Shown: piece after piece, positions 54,100 to 63,066 of the stretch
Layout: every line of letters begins with the position of its first letter
Numbering within the stretch: position 1 is the first letter of the stretch
Assembly (NCBI GenBank): GCA_027483445.1
Contig: JAIXUS010000069.1
Coordinates: forward strand, 62,001-126,000
DNA: 64,000 nucleotides
Reading direction: 5' to 3'
Origin: Bacteroidota bacterium
Lineage (GTDB): Bacteria > Bacteroidota > Bacteroidia > M30B66
Made by a program: the position numbers and the translations under genes
The notes under the pieces: model-generated
The model's database searches: none
What the model saw: the letters and a program-made list of their open reading frames with translations, nothing else
What the model was told of the DNA's origin: nothing

Positions 54100-56766
54100 T
54101 TACTCGTAAACCTGCTTGTAAAATTTCACATAGTCCTTCACATTGCCCTCTTTCATGAGCAATTGAAAGTTGTTGGGCGTAATTAGGAACATATCGGCTA
54201 TGTCTAAGCTTATATCCGAAAACACCTCATCATCGCTATCTAACGTTTGAATAAAATCAAACCCCGTCTTTTTGTTCTCAAACGATTGAACCATTATAAC
54301 TTGATAATTGGTTCCTTGCAAACGAGATTGGACTTGTAAATTCTTAAGCGAGAAATACTTGTTGTTGAAATTGCTCAGTTTTATCTTGAAGTCGTTTAGA
54401 TTCAGTTTAACGTCTTCAAACATAATGACGAAGTAATGCAAAGTGTCGGGTTTATAGCGGAACGATGGCTTTGCAACAGCGGCCGAATCTCTTGTTCCAA
54501 TTCCTTGTGCCTTATCTAAGCTCTTAAGCAGTTCTTTGGCTTTTACTTCAACTGTGTCGCCCGGATGATTTTTAGCCGTTTCCTGCAACGCCGTTCTGAA
54601 CGCATTTACGTCGCGCATCTGGCCGATGGCCAACGCTTTCAAAAGGCCAAACTTGGGCAACAGCTCATTTCCTGCGAAGCGCATCTCAGCATTGCGGCAG
54701 CGGTCGAGTACCGTTTTATAATCGCGCGCTTTATACAAACGGTAAGTTTCTTCATAATAGAGCTCGGCCTCCTTTTTACTGCGATTTTCGTTGGCAAAAA
54801 AGTTGGGGTCTTTGATGAGCTGAGCGTATTCGGTGTCGGGAAACTTGCTCAGCAATAGGTTTTTATATCGCTCAGCCTTCACGCCATCAGGCAATTTTAG
54901 AAAAATGCGATAGAGTTGATAGTAAATCGCCGCTTCAGACTGGTCGCCAGGGTACTTCTTCAAAAAGTCTTCGAAGGTCTCCGCCGCCTTTTTCAAGTCG
55001 GCCAAACGCTCTCGATAAATCATACCCAATTCATAGAAGGCCTCCCGAACCGAATCGGCGTAAGCCTTCTTCATTTCTGGGGTTCCGGGTAACGATTTTC
55101 GCAAAGCCTTTTTGGCCTCTGCTATGCTGTCTGCTCGGGTCTTAGGCTTGGCAATAGAATCCGGGTTTTGTCCATTCACGGTGCCTCCAGGTGCGTCGGG
55201 GTCATCATTTACAACCGGGGCCACCATTTGCTTGTTCGATCGCCTCCAATTGTCTTCCAGCTTACGCTCTCCCCAGATTTTTCGAAACTCAGAAAACCCA
55301 AAGCCCAAAGCGCTGGGGTTGTAGAAATACCATTGTCCATTACCCCCGGGAGCATTCGCCCCACCCGACGAACCCAGTCCGCTACCACCCGCTGCGGCAG
55401 CCGCATCAGCCTTGGCTTGCAATTCAGCTTCACGTTGGCGGCGCTTACGATCTTCTTCTTCCTGCTTGGCGATGATCTCCTCCAGCTTCTTTTCAAGCTG
55501 ATCGTCGGTTAAATTCGACATCCGCAGTAAGCTGTCGTAACGTTCAATGGTTACGTAACGCTTGACCAATGCCGCTAAGGCATTTTTCAAGTTTTCGATT
55601 TTCTTGTAATCCGGGTAATCCTGAGGGAGCGAACCCATACAGCTATCATAATAAGCAGCAGCAGTGCGGTACTCCTTATCGGCAAAGTGAATTTTTGCGA
55701 TGGCCAGATACGACAACCCCTTTTGAGCAGTATTGGTCGTGTTGGCGCGCAGCGACTTGTTATACTGTTCGATGGCCTTGTCGATGCGCTCTTCTTTCTC
55801 TTCAATTTCGCCCAACACATAGTAAATCTGGTCGGCCAGATCCACATTCTTCGGATCTTTCAGCATAGACGCCAATAATGCCCTGATGGCCGTGCTGTTT
55901 CCCGATTCGCTATTGTAACAGCGGGCTTTGTTGATTTGGCAGTAAAAGGCCATGTCGTAGGCCGGATTCATCTTTAAAACCTGGTCGTAAAGGAGCCCTG
56001 CGGCTTTTAGTTCTTCGGTTTTCTGGAGTAGCTGAGCCTGGATGAACAGCAGGCGTGCCTTTAACTTTTTCTTTTTGGTGTGTTTTACCGCTTCGCTGAT
56101 GGCTTCAAGGGCTTTGGGAAAGTTATTCTGGCGGAGATGAAAATCGGTTAGCGCCATATACAACGGCGTTTTCGCCTTTTGTGGAAGCGCTTTGTCGTTG
56201 AGCGAACGATCGAGGGCCATTTGGGCATCGCTCACCATACCAATATCGATGTATGCGCGGGCTTGCCAAATATTGGCCAGATGCTGGATGGGATCGCGTT
56301 TGTTGTTTTTCACCGCATCGCGTGTGACGTAGGTGAACATTTCGAGCGCAGCATAGTATTCGCGCTTGTAGTACAAGCCCTTGCCGAGCAGCATGTAGGC
56401 ATCGTCAATGTAACGGTTGGCCTGTTTGCCACGGATAAGCATGTTGTGCTTGGCAATCACCATGGAGCCCTTCTTGATGGCTTTGTCGCACAGCGGAATA
56501 ACAGCCTTGGAGTCTTCTAAGGTGCCTATTCGGTAAACCGGAATTACTTTGTAGAAGTTATCGACATGCGCGGTACTCAGGTTTAGCTCTATTTCTTTGA
56601 TAACCTCATTGCCGTTAAACCAAGCATTGTACTTTGATGTGGTGTTGTGGTAGGCTCTGTTGGTCCACTTGTTTTTTTTGGTGGAGCAACCACTAACCAG
56701 GAGCCCAAAAGCGGCCAGGAGCGCAAACAGCGAACTGCTGAAAAGGGTGGAGCGAAAAATGAGCAC
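54100..56766 (-). CDS. sprE: SprE/PorW-like TPR lipoprotein of the type IX secretion/gliding system
   Basis: 888 aa with a GTG start; no earlier in-frame ATG gives the same signal. Lipobox LLVSGCS (Cys27). The next residues KKNKWTNRAYHNTTSKYNAWFNGNEVIKEIE are the conserved entry of the SprE/PorW family. Residues about 100-420 carry TPR helices (AYMLLGKGLYYKREYYAALEM, YYVLGEIEEKEERIDKAIEQYNKSL). A Gln/Glu-rich linker and Gly-rich stretch follow, then GQWYFYNPSALGFGFSEFRKIWG, more TPRs (about 570-760) and a C-terminal domain. SprE/PorW is an outer-membrane-linked T9SS component. Family length (about 870) fits. Confidence 0.9.
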   Translation of the reverse strand: MLIFRSTLFSSSLFALLAAFGLLVSGCSTKKNKWTNRAYHNTTSKYNAWFNGNEVIKEIELNLSTAHVDNFYKVIPVYRIGTLEDSKAVIPLCDKAIKKGSMVIAKHNMLIRGKQANRYIDDAYMLLGKGLYYKREYYAALEMFTYVTRDAVKNNKRDPIQHLANIWQARAYIDIGMVSDAQMALDRSLNDKALPQKAKTPLYMALTDFHLRQNNFPKALEAISEAVKHTKKKKLKARLLFIQAQLLQKTEELKAAGLLYDQVLKMNPAYDMAFYCQINKARCYNSESGNSTAIRALLASMLKDPKNVDLADQIYYVLGEIEEKEERIDKAIEQYNKSLRANTTNTAQKGLSYLAIAKIHFADKEYRTAAAYYDSCMGSLPQDYPDYKKIENLKNALAALVKRYVTIERYDSLLRMSNLTDDQLEKKLEEIIAKQEEEDRKRRQREAELQAKADAAAAAGGSGLGSSGGANAPGGNGQWYFYNPSALGFGFSEFRKIWGERKLEDNWRRSNKQMVAPVVNDDPDAPGGTVNGQNPDSIAKPKTRADSIAEAKKALRKSLPGTPEMKKAYADSVREAFYELGMIYRERLADLKKAAETFEDFLKKYPGDQSEAAIYYQLYRIFLKLPDGVKAERYKNLLLSKFPDTEYAQLIKDPNFFANENRSKKEAELYYEETYRLYKARDYKTVLDRCRNAEMRFAGNELLPKFGLLKALAIGQMRDVNAFRTALQETAKNHPGDTVEVKAKELLKSLDKAQGIGTRDSAAVAKPSFRYKPDTLHYFVIMFEDVKLNLNDFKIKLSNFNNKYFSLKNLQVQSRLQGTNYQVIMVQSFENKKTGFDFIQTLDSDDEVFSDISLDIADMFLITPNNFQLLMKEGNVKDYVKFYKQVYE

Positions 56767-56870
56767 GCGGGTTTTAACGAGACGGAGCCAAAAATAGTGC
56801 GTTTTTCGGAATTTTTTTCCCCCATCAAAAATGAGTTGTACACCAAGCCTTGGTAAAACGATATTGCGGC

Positions 56871-56949
56871 AGGGAGTGCAGCGAATACCCCACAGCCGTG
56901 CAGCGAAGCGGAAGGGGCGAGGAGTAGCAGCGTAAAGCCCGGTTTAGCC
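56871..56949. repeat. Dispersed structured intergenic repeat, copy 2
   Basis: AGGGAGTGCAGCGAATACCCC..., then GGGGCGAGGAGTAGCAGCG and AAAGCCCGG. Same layout as the copies at 33809-33886 and 62919-62993. It sits in the 225-bp gap between the divergent sprE and GH92 genes. Confidence 0.65.
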
Positions 56950-56955
56950 GCCCCA

Positions 56956-56987
56956 TTGCTTAAAAAGTGAAAACAAACGTACTTTCG
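56956..56987 (+). promoter_or_regulatory. Promoter candidate for the GH92 gene
   Basis: TTG (56956-56958), 21 bases, then TACTTTCG (56980-56987), one mismatch from TAnnTTTG. Only four bases separate it from the ATG at 56992, so the transcript would be leaderless. Confidence 0.4.
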
Positions 56988-56991
56988 ACAC

Positions 56992-59964
56992 ATGATTCGC
57001 ACTGCTGTTCTCCTCTTGCTTGCCGCCACTTCGCTGGCTTCGGCCCAACCCGATTTTACGGCCTATGTAAATCCGTTTGTGGGTACGGGCGGGCACGGAC
57101 ATACTTTTCCCGGCGCTACCGTGCCTTTTGGCATGGTGCAGCTAAGCCCCGATACGCGCATCGACGGCTCATGGGACGGCTGTAGCGGCTATCACTACAG
57201 CGACTCGGTCATCTACGGCTTTTCGCACACCCACCTCAGTGGCACCGGGGTTTCGGATTATGGCGACATTCTGCTGATGCCCATGCCGTTTGGGAAAGCT
57301 TCGCCGAAACGCGAAGAGTACGCCTCGAAATTTTCGCACAACCGCGAAAAGGCCGGCGCTGGCTGGTATGAGGTTTTTCTGGATAAACACCGGGTTAAAG
57401 CGGAACTCACCGCATTGCCCAAAGTGGGCTTTCACCGATACACCTTTGCCGAAAACAAGGGCACTGTTGTGCTCGACCTTCGTCACCGCGACCAAACCAT
57501 TAACAGCGGCGTGGAATGGATCAGCGATCGCGTCATCCGCGGTTACCGCAAGAGCAAGGCCTGGGCAAACGAACAACACGTGTACTTCGCCATGGAATTT
57601 AGCCAAGCTTTTGTGGCACAGGGCGAAGCCAATGGCGCCGGATGGACCAAGGAATACGCCTTACTGAATTTCGACAATCTTGCCAATCGCCAGCTGGAAG
57701 TACGCGTGGGGATTTCGTTCACCTCGATGGATGGGGCCATGCAAAACCTCGAAGCCGAGAGCGACCACAGGAACTTCGATGCCGCCAAAGCCACAGCCCA
57801 TAACTATTGGCTCGATGCCCTAAGCCGCATTCAGGTGGATGGCGGCACCGAAGCACAAAAGCGGGTTTTTTACACGGCCCTGTATCACACCCTGCTGCAA
57901 CCCAATGTGGTGAGCGACAACGATGGCAAATACCGCGGCATGGACAACCGTATTCACCAAGCCGAACACGATGTGTATTCGGTGTTTTCGTTGTGGGACA
58001 CCTTCCGCGCTGCGCACCCTTTGTATGCCATTTTATACCCGAAACGGCAGGCCGATTTCATCAAGACCTTTTTGCTGATGTACCAACAAGGCGGAAGATT
58101 GCCTGTTTGGGAACTTGCCGCCAACGAAACCGACTGTATGATTGGCTACCACAGCGTTTCGGTCATCGCCGATTCATGGTTCAAAGGTATCCGCGATTTT
58201 GATGAGAAGCTGGCCCTCCAGGCCATGCAAAAAAGCGCCTCCTGGAAGCATCTCGGCTTGCCGGCCTACATGCAAAAAGGCTATCTCGCTATCGACGATG
58301 AGCCTGAAAGCGTTTCGAAAACCCTCGAATATGCCTACGACGATTGGTGCATTGCCCGTTTCGCAGAAGCCTTGGGCGACTCCAGTGTGGCGGCGAGTTA
58401 TTATCTGCGTTCGCAGGGATGGAAGCACCTGTTCGACCAAACCGGGGGCTTCGAAACCGGCTTTATGCGCCCCAAGAAGAATGGCGCCTGGCTCAATCCC
58501 TTCGATCCCTTCGAGGTGAACAACCACTACACCGAAGCCAACAGCTGGCAATACAGCTTCTTTGTACCGCACGACCTGAAAGGCCTTGCCGGCATGTACA
58601 ACAGCACCAACCTGTTGCTTACCAAGCTCAACGCTGCATTTATAGCAGACTCCAAAACCACAGGGCGCGAACAAGCCGATATTACAGGGCTAATCGGCCA
58701 GTATGCCCACGGCAACGAGCCTTCACACCACATGGCGTGGATGTTTACCGAATTGGGGCAGCCGCAGACCGGACAGCAATACGTTCGGCAAATCCTCAAC
58801 ACGCTTTACCAAGATGCCCCCGACGGCCTTTCGGGCAACGAAGACTGCGGGCAAATGAGCGCCTGGTACGTGTTCTCTTCAATGGGCTTTTATCCTTTTT
58901 GTCCGGGTCGACCCGAATACACGGTTGGCAATCCTTTGTTCGACGAAATCCGCATCACACCTTATGGTGGCCGCACCTTTACCATCAAAACCTCGGGCAG
59001 TGGCGACTGGGCCAACACCGTAAATGGCAGTAAGCGCTTTGTGCTCGACCATGCCGATATTGTTGCAGGAAAGACACTCAACATCGAGCGAAACACAAAA
59101 CCACCAATGCCCATCGAGCCGAATTTTAAGTCGCTGCCGGGGAAAGAAGTGAGTGCTGCACCAACCTTGATGCGTGCGCCAATGACTTTTCGCGATAGCT
59201 TCTTGGTAAAACTTTCCAATGAGAGCCGTTTGGAAGTGGTTCGTTATACCACCGATGGTCGCACACCGAGTGTGAAAGATCCCATTTTCCCTCGTTCGGG
59301 TTTAAAGCATTCTTATGGAACTATTGCCCTTGAAGGATTAAGGGGCCCCGAGGGTCTTACAATTCGTAATTCCTGCACCCTGAGTTTTGCTTCCTTTGAT
59401 GGGAATAGTGGTGAAATATTGAGTCCGGTATCGACGGCACGATTTTTCAAAATTCCACACAATTACACCATCAAAATCCAATCGAAGTACAACCCGCAAT
59501 ATACCGCCGGAGGCGATGAGGGCATTGTCGATGGCATGCAGGCCGACGAAAATTGGCGCAAAGGCGGCTGGCAAGGCTATCAGGCGCAGGATTTCGAGTG
59601 TGTGGTGGATTTGCAAAAAAACATGTCGATATACCAAGTAAACGCCTCTTTTTTGCAAGACACCCGAAGCTGGATTGTATTGCCCACTCAGGTGGAATTT
59701 TGGTACTCGGTTGATGGCAAAGCCTGGACCTCGATGGGCAACGACAGCCCAACTGTAAAGCCCGACGATTATACTGTGCAACGTTGGGATGCGCGTGTTC
59801 GGCTAGGCCAAAGCGACAACCAACCCGAACCGATGTTTATTGCTTCGCCTGTATTGGCGCGTTATGTAAAAGTGAAAGCGAAGAATTTCGGTAAGCTTCC
59901 CGAGTGGCACCTGGGCGCGGGCGGCGAGGCCTTTATTTTTATTGATGAGATCAGTGTGGACTGA
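56992..59964 (+). CDS. Secreted GH92 family alpha-mannosidase with C-terminal FN3-like and discoidin domains
   Basis: 990 aa with a signal peptide (1-19). GH92 signatures: YVNPFVGTGGHGHTFPGATVPFGMVQLSPD, SHTHLSGTGVSDYGDILLMP and the catalytic-domain motif NEPSHHMAWMFTELG with LSGNEDCGQMSAWYVFSSMGFYP; the calcium-dependent active site uses acidic residues in this last block. Residues about 735-840 resemble a chitobiase/FN3-type domain and about 850-990 an F5/8 type C (discoidin) domain. No T9SS sorting domain is present. GH92 enzymes trim alpha-mannose from glycans such as N-glycans. Its own promoter overlaps the start codon region. Confidence 0.96.
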   Translation: MIRTAVLLLLAATSLASAQPDFTAYVNPFVGTGGHGHTFPGATVPFGMVQLSPDTRIDGSWDGCSGYHYSDSVIYGFSHTHLSGTGVSDYGDILLMPMPFGKASPKREEYASKFSHNREKAGAGWYEVFLDKHRVKAELTALPKVGFHRYTFAENKGTVVLDLRHRDQTINSGVEWISDRVIRGYRKSKAWANEQHVYFAMEFSQAFVAQGEANGAGWTKEYALLNFDNLANRQLEVRVGISFTSMDGAMQNLEAESDHRNFDAAKATAHNYWLDALSRIQVDGGTEAQKRVFYTALYHTLLQPNVVSDNDGKYRGMDNRIHQAEHDVYSVFSLWDTFRAAHPLYAILYPKRQADFIKTFLLMYQQGGRLPVWELAANETDCMIGYHSVSVIADSWFKGIRDFDEKLALQAMQKSASWKHLGLPAYMQKGYLAIDDEPESVSKTLEYAYDDWCIARFAEALGDSSVAASYYLRSQGWKHLFDQTGGFETGFMRPKKNGAWLNPFDPFEVNNHYTEANSWQYSFFVPHDLKGLAGMYNSTNLLLTKLNAAFIADSKTTGREQADITGLIGQYAHGNEPSHHMAWMFTELGQPQTGQQYVRQILNTLYQDAPDGLSGNEDCGQMSAWYVFSSMGFYPFCPGRPEYTVGNPLFDEIRITPYGGRTFTIKTSGSGDWANTVNGSKRFVLDHADIVAGKTLNIERNTKPPMPIEPNFKSLPGKEVSAAPTLMRAPMTFRDSFLVKLSNESRLEVVRYTTDGRTPSVKDPIFPRSGLKHSYGTIALEGLRGPEGLTIRNSCTLSFASFDGNSGEILSPVSTARFFKIPHNYTIKIQSKYNPQYTAGGDEGIVDGMQADENWRKGGWQGYQAQDFECVVDLQKNMSIYQVNASFLQDTRSWIVLPTQVEFWYSVDGKAWTSMGNDSPTVKPDDYTVQRWDARVRLGQSDNQPEPMFIASPVLARYVKVKAKNFGKLPEWHLGAGGEAFIFIDEISVD

Positions 59965-60011
59965 TTTCAGGTAATGCAAATCGAATTTGCCCTTGTTATC
60001 TTACAAGGCAC

Positions 60012-60110
60012 ATGTTGAATATTCGCCGTAAAGGGCTTTTAGTGCTGGAAAATTGGCGAACAAAGAAGGGGCGAAAACCATTGGTGCTTCGAGGGGCTCG
60101 TCAGGTAGGT
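60012..60110 (+). pseudogene. 5' fragment of a DUF4143/AAA_14 ATPase gene
   Basis: The 33 codons from the ATG at 60012 encode MLNIRRKG...LVLENWRTKKGRKPLVLRGARQVG, the conserved beginning of DUF4143-type AAA ATPases (W-x-x-R-K-P-L-V-L-R-G-A-R-Q-V-G-K-T/S). Homology stops exactly at the point where the Walker A motif should continue with Lys-Thr/Ser; the following codons read FFLHLNV and then a stop. A decayed 3' fragment of the same family lies at 62600-62902, on the same strand. Confidence 0.8.
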
Positions 60111-60148
60111 TTTTTTCTACATTTAAATGTTCCTAAAATTTCAATGCT

Positions 60149-62401
60149 GTGCGCACCTCTACTCTCCAACTAAAGCCCCTTCTGTTGATCAGCCTCCTTC
60201 AATTAACATCGGTTCTTCTGGGGCAAGTTCCTCAGTTGGCGTGGGCTGAATCAATTGGTGGAGGCGGTGTTTCCGATGCCAGTGTGCTCACCATTGACAG
60301 ATGGGGGAATAGCTATATGGCAGGCACCTTCTCTGCCAGTGGAATCACTTTGGGCTCGGTGTTTTTAAACGGCAGTGGGTCAACAGAAAATGGATTTGTT
60401 GCCAAATTCGATTCCCAGGGCAACACACTTTGGGCGAAAAGGGTACGCCGGGTGGGAGGATTTCAGGATTCTACCAATCCGGATAGAATAGCCATAGACG
60501 ACTCGGGAAATGTTTACCTGTGTGGAGTTTACCTCGACGGTGCGCTCATTGATCTTACTGTACTGCCGGGCGATTTTGGATTCTTTGTGGCAAAGTTCGA
60601 TGAGGCTGGCAATTTCCAATGGGCGAGAACCACACAGTCTCCAGATGGCTTTCAGCCGTATAACAGCATCCATGTCAACAATCAACAAGAGGTGTGTATG
60701 ACGGGATTATACAATAGCACTATCCAATTTTCTGCGGACCAGATCTTAACCAACCCAAATCCCAATGGCATAGCTGGTTTTATTGTGAAATATGATGGTG
60801 ATGGAAACGTGGTCAACGCGGTGGACCTTGGTGTAAGCAATTTTGATTTTGAACCGTGGGCTCCCTACCCCACTGAATATTTTCGATATGATTTGTCAGA
60901 CCATATTTATCGTTTTGTAGAAGCAACGCGAACCTTAATGAAATATGATGGTAACGGCGTGTTATTGACTTCCCAGACATTTAATGTGGGCGAGACTATT
61001 TCTTTCGTTGATATGGCTATTAGTGCTCAAGAAGAGGTTTATCTGGCCGGCAATTTTATAGCTACCCTCCAATTTGAAAACGTAGAAATCACTGTTCCCA
61101 ATCCATCGGGGTGGGACTTCAGAGGCTTTGTGGTTAAAATCAATGATGATGGGCTTGCGCAATTGATGTACTCAACGCCAACTGGAAGTGCTCATCAGAT
61201 TAGAAAAATCGAGACCGATAGTATAGAAAATCTCTATGTCTTAGGAGCCGTTGGCACACTAGGTCTCCTGCATGTTTCGGTAACAAAACTGAATAGCTCA
61301 GGAAGTTTGCTTTGGCAGGAACAAATCTTTCCTACAGACATCACCAACAATATCGTGGGCGACATCGCTCCGCGCAATCTCGTTCAAGCACAGAATGGTG
61401 GAAATGTTTTTATTACCGGCACATACCGCAATTTTATTCGTTTCAATGAGTCCGTTAATTTTAGTACCACAGGAAACGTATGGAGAATTTTTCTAGCCCA
61501 GTACGGTCTTTGCGACATGGCCAAACCAGAGATTATTACGGCCGACTCTGCGCTTTGTCCCGGTGAAAGTGTTCAGATTTCGCCAACGACCGAGGGTCAC
61601 TTTTTATGGTCAACCGGCGACACTACAACAATACTGGAGGCCAATGTTGCCGGCGATTATTTTGCTTTCGCAGTTGACAGCCTGGGCTGTTATGCCGCAT
61701 CGAATATTGTAAGCATAACAGAACATCCTGTACCAGAACCACCCTCCATAGAAGCATCTTCTCTTTCATTTTGCGCGGGTTCGGGGGTTACAATTGCATC
61801 CAATGAAAATGAAAATAATATTTGGTCAACTGGTGAAGTTGGCGATTCTATTTTCGTTAGCAGTACAGGGTTTTATTTTGTTCAGACAGTGAACGAATTC
61901 GGGTGTTCATCCATGTCGGATGTCATCCTAATCTCAGAAAACCCGCTTCCTAATAATGCAATAGCGTTAACAGGAATAACACTTTCTGCGCAGGAAGAAA
62001 ACAGCAGTTATCAGTGGATTAATTGTGATGAAAACAATGCTCAAATTGAAGGCGCAATATTCCAAAGTTTTATGCCCTTGCAGAATGGCTCATATGCGGT
62101 TCAGGTGACTAATAATTTTGGGTGTACAGTTACAAGCGAATGTCTTCCGGTTGTAGTAACAAGTACGGAACCATTGAATACAACATCAGCATGGAGCATT
62201 TATCCTAATCCGGCTCATGAATATTTCATTGTGAATTCTGGCTTTGATCCAGTGCAAACAACAGTTTTAACGATTGATGGCAAGGTGGTATTTAATTCGA
62301 ATAGTCGGCATATAGATATTGAGCATCTTGCTTCTGGGATTTACTTTGTTAACATTCAATCGGATAAGGAACAAAAGATGGTTCGATTGGCTGTCGAATA
62401 G
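60149..62401 (+). CDS. Secreted beta-propeller-like repeat protein with Ig-like domains and type A T9SS sorting domain
   Basis: 750 aa from a GTG (60149), which gives a signal peptide (about 1-24, ending LLGQ). Residues about 30-450 have SBBP-like repeats (ID..GN.Y..GTF, FVAKFD..GN.LWAKR, DDSGNVYLCGVY, FFVAKFDEAGNFQWART). Residues about 455-620 are two Ig-like repeats with the pattern ...SALCPGESVQISP...WSTGDTT... and SFCAGSGVTIAS...WSTGEVGD. The end (about 675-750) is a type A sorting domain (SIYPNPAHEYF, TIDGKVVFN, LASGIYFVNIQ). Surface adhesin or binding protein of unknown target. It lies between two fragments of a DUF4143 ATPase gene. Confidence 0.85.
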   Translation: MRTSTLQLKPLLLISLLQLTSVLLGQVPQLAWAESIGGGGVSDASVLTIDRWGNSYMAGTFSASGITLGSVFLNGSGSTENGFVAKFDSQGNTLWAKRVRRVGGFQDSTNPDRIAIDDSGNVYLCGVYLDGALIDLTVLPGDFGFFVAKFDEAGNFQWARTTQSPDGFQPYNSIHVNNQQEVCMTGLYNSTIQFSADQILTNPNPNGIAGFIVKYDGDGNVVNAVDLGVSNFDFEPWAPYPTEYFRYDLSDHIYRFVEATRTLMKYDGNGVLLTSQTFNVGETISFVDMAISAQEEVYLAGNFIATLQFENVEITVPNPSGWDFRGFVVKINDDGLAQLMYSTPTGSAHQIRKIETDSIENLYVLGAVGTLGLLHVSVTKLNSSGSLLWQEQIFPTDITNNIVGDIAPRNLVQAQNGGNVFITGTYRNFIRFNESVNFSTTGNVWRIFLAQYGLCDMAKPEIITADSALCPGESVQISPTTEGHFLWSTGDTTTILEANVAGDYFAFAVDSLGCYAASNIVSITEHPVPEPPSIEASSLSFCAGSGVTIASNENENNIWSTGEVGDSIFVSSTGFYFVQTVNEFGCSSMSDVILISENPLPNNAIALTGITLSAQEENSSYQWINCDENNAQIEGAIFQSFMPLQNGSYAVQVTNNFGCTVTSECLPVVVTSTEPLNTTSAWSIYPNPAHEYFIVNSGFDPVQTTVLTIDGKVVFNSNSRHIDIEHLASGIYFVNIQSDKEQKMVRLAVE

Positions 62402-62599
62402 GCAAGACTCGCTTTAGTGCAATCTGCTCGCAACATAACAGGATTTAGTGCCTTACTCGGTGTAAGCCCAATGGGAGAATTAAAGCACTCCACCGGCCCT
62501 GAAAACCACGCCAATTAAGTCACACAACACGAACAGTTATTGGGGACAATACGCTGTCTAAAACAACGTCTTTTTAGAAAGTTAATGATTACCGATGAA
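62402..62599. other. Gap upstream of the DUF4143 fragment, no gene seen
   Basis: No intact frame with coding character. About 62420-62520 in one plus frame reads QSARNITGFSALLGVSPMGEL, which may be a further remnant of the DUF4143 helical domain, but is too weak to call. Confidence 0.3.
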
Positions 62600-62902
62600 A
62601 CACTTTCATGGATGCGATGTGGGCATCTGAAATGCCGTTTTAGGAAACTTTTGCCTCTCCAATCGCGCAGTAATAAAGGTGCCCTTTGGGAAAACTTTAT
62701 TATCGCCGAACGCCGCAAGTTTGGTTTTGGCGAAACAGCCACCAACAAGAGGTGGATTATATTGAGGAGAAAGACGGGGCATTTTCGGCCTGGGAATTCA
62801 AGTTCAACGACAAAAAGCCCGGTAAGCTCGTTTCAAACGGCTTATTCGGTGAAGCAAATTCAAAAAGTGAGTGCCGACAATTTCGGGGAGTTTGTAAATT
62901 GA
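62600..62902 (+). pseudogene. 3' fragment of the DUF4143 ATPase gene with several frameshifts and a stop
   Basis: In shifting frames the sequence encodes the family's C-terminal motifs. First DVGI*NAVLGNF (62620-62649 region; a TGA takes the place of the usual Arg codon), then after a frameshift SNKGALWENFIIAERRKFG, then after another QQEVDYIEEKDGAFSAWEF, and finally AYSVKQIQKVSADNFGEFVN. Each block corresponds to consecutive parts of intact DUF4143 proteins (DxGIRNA, KGALWENF, QEVDYIEE-DG, C-terminal strand/helix). It is too broken to be functional. The open frame 62540-62902 is therefore not a real gene. Confidence 0.8.
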
Positions 62903-62918
62903 AACCGAATCTCCGGGC

Positions 62919-62993
62919 AGGGATTGAAGCGGTTAGCCCACAGCCCGAAAGCGGAGCGACTCGGGCGAGGACTATGAGCGAAAAGCCCGGCCG
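62919..62993. repeat. Dispersed structured intergenic repeat, copy 3
   Basis: AGGGATTGAAGCGGTTAGCCC, then CCCGA/TCGGG stem arms, GGGCGAGGACTATGAGCG and AAAAGCCCGG. Matches copies 1 and 2. It lies between the ATPase pseudogene and the MORN-like gene, in a stretch otherwise without features. Confidence 0.7.
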
Positions 62994-63066
62994 CCCGCAC
63001 CCAACCACAAAAAACTGGCACGATTCTGACAAGACATCGCCGCTTTTCTCTCACCTTTCATGTAAC

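Noticed and set aside
57169-58674. Long open frames antisense to or in other frames of the GH92 gene
   Set aside because: High-GC shadow frames of a well-supported enzyme gene.
62540-62902. Open frame of 120 codons as a functional gene
   Set aside because: It joins out-of-frame pieces of a DUF4143 C-terminus; several family motifs fall in other frames, so it is a pseudogene.
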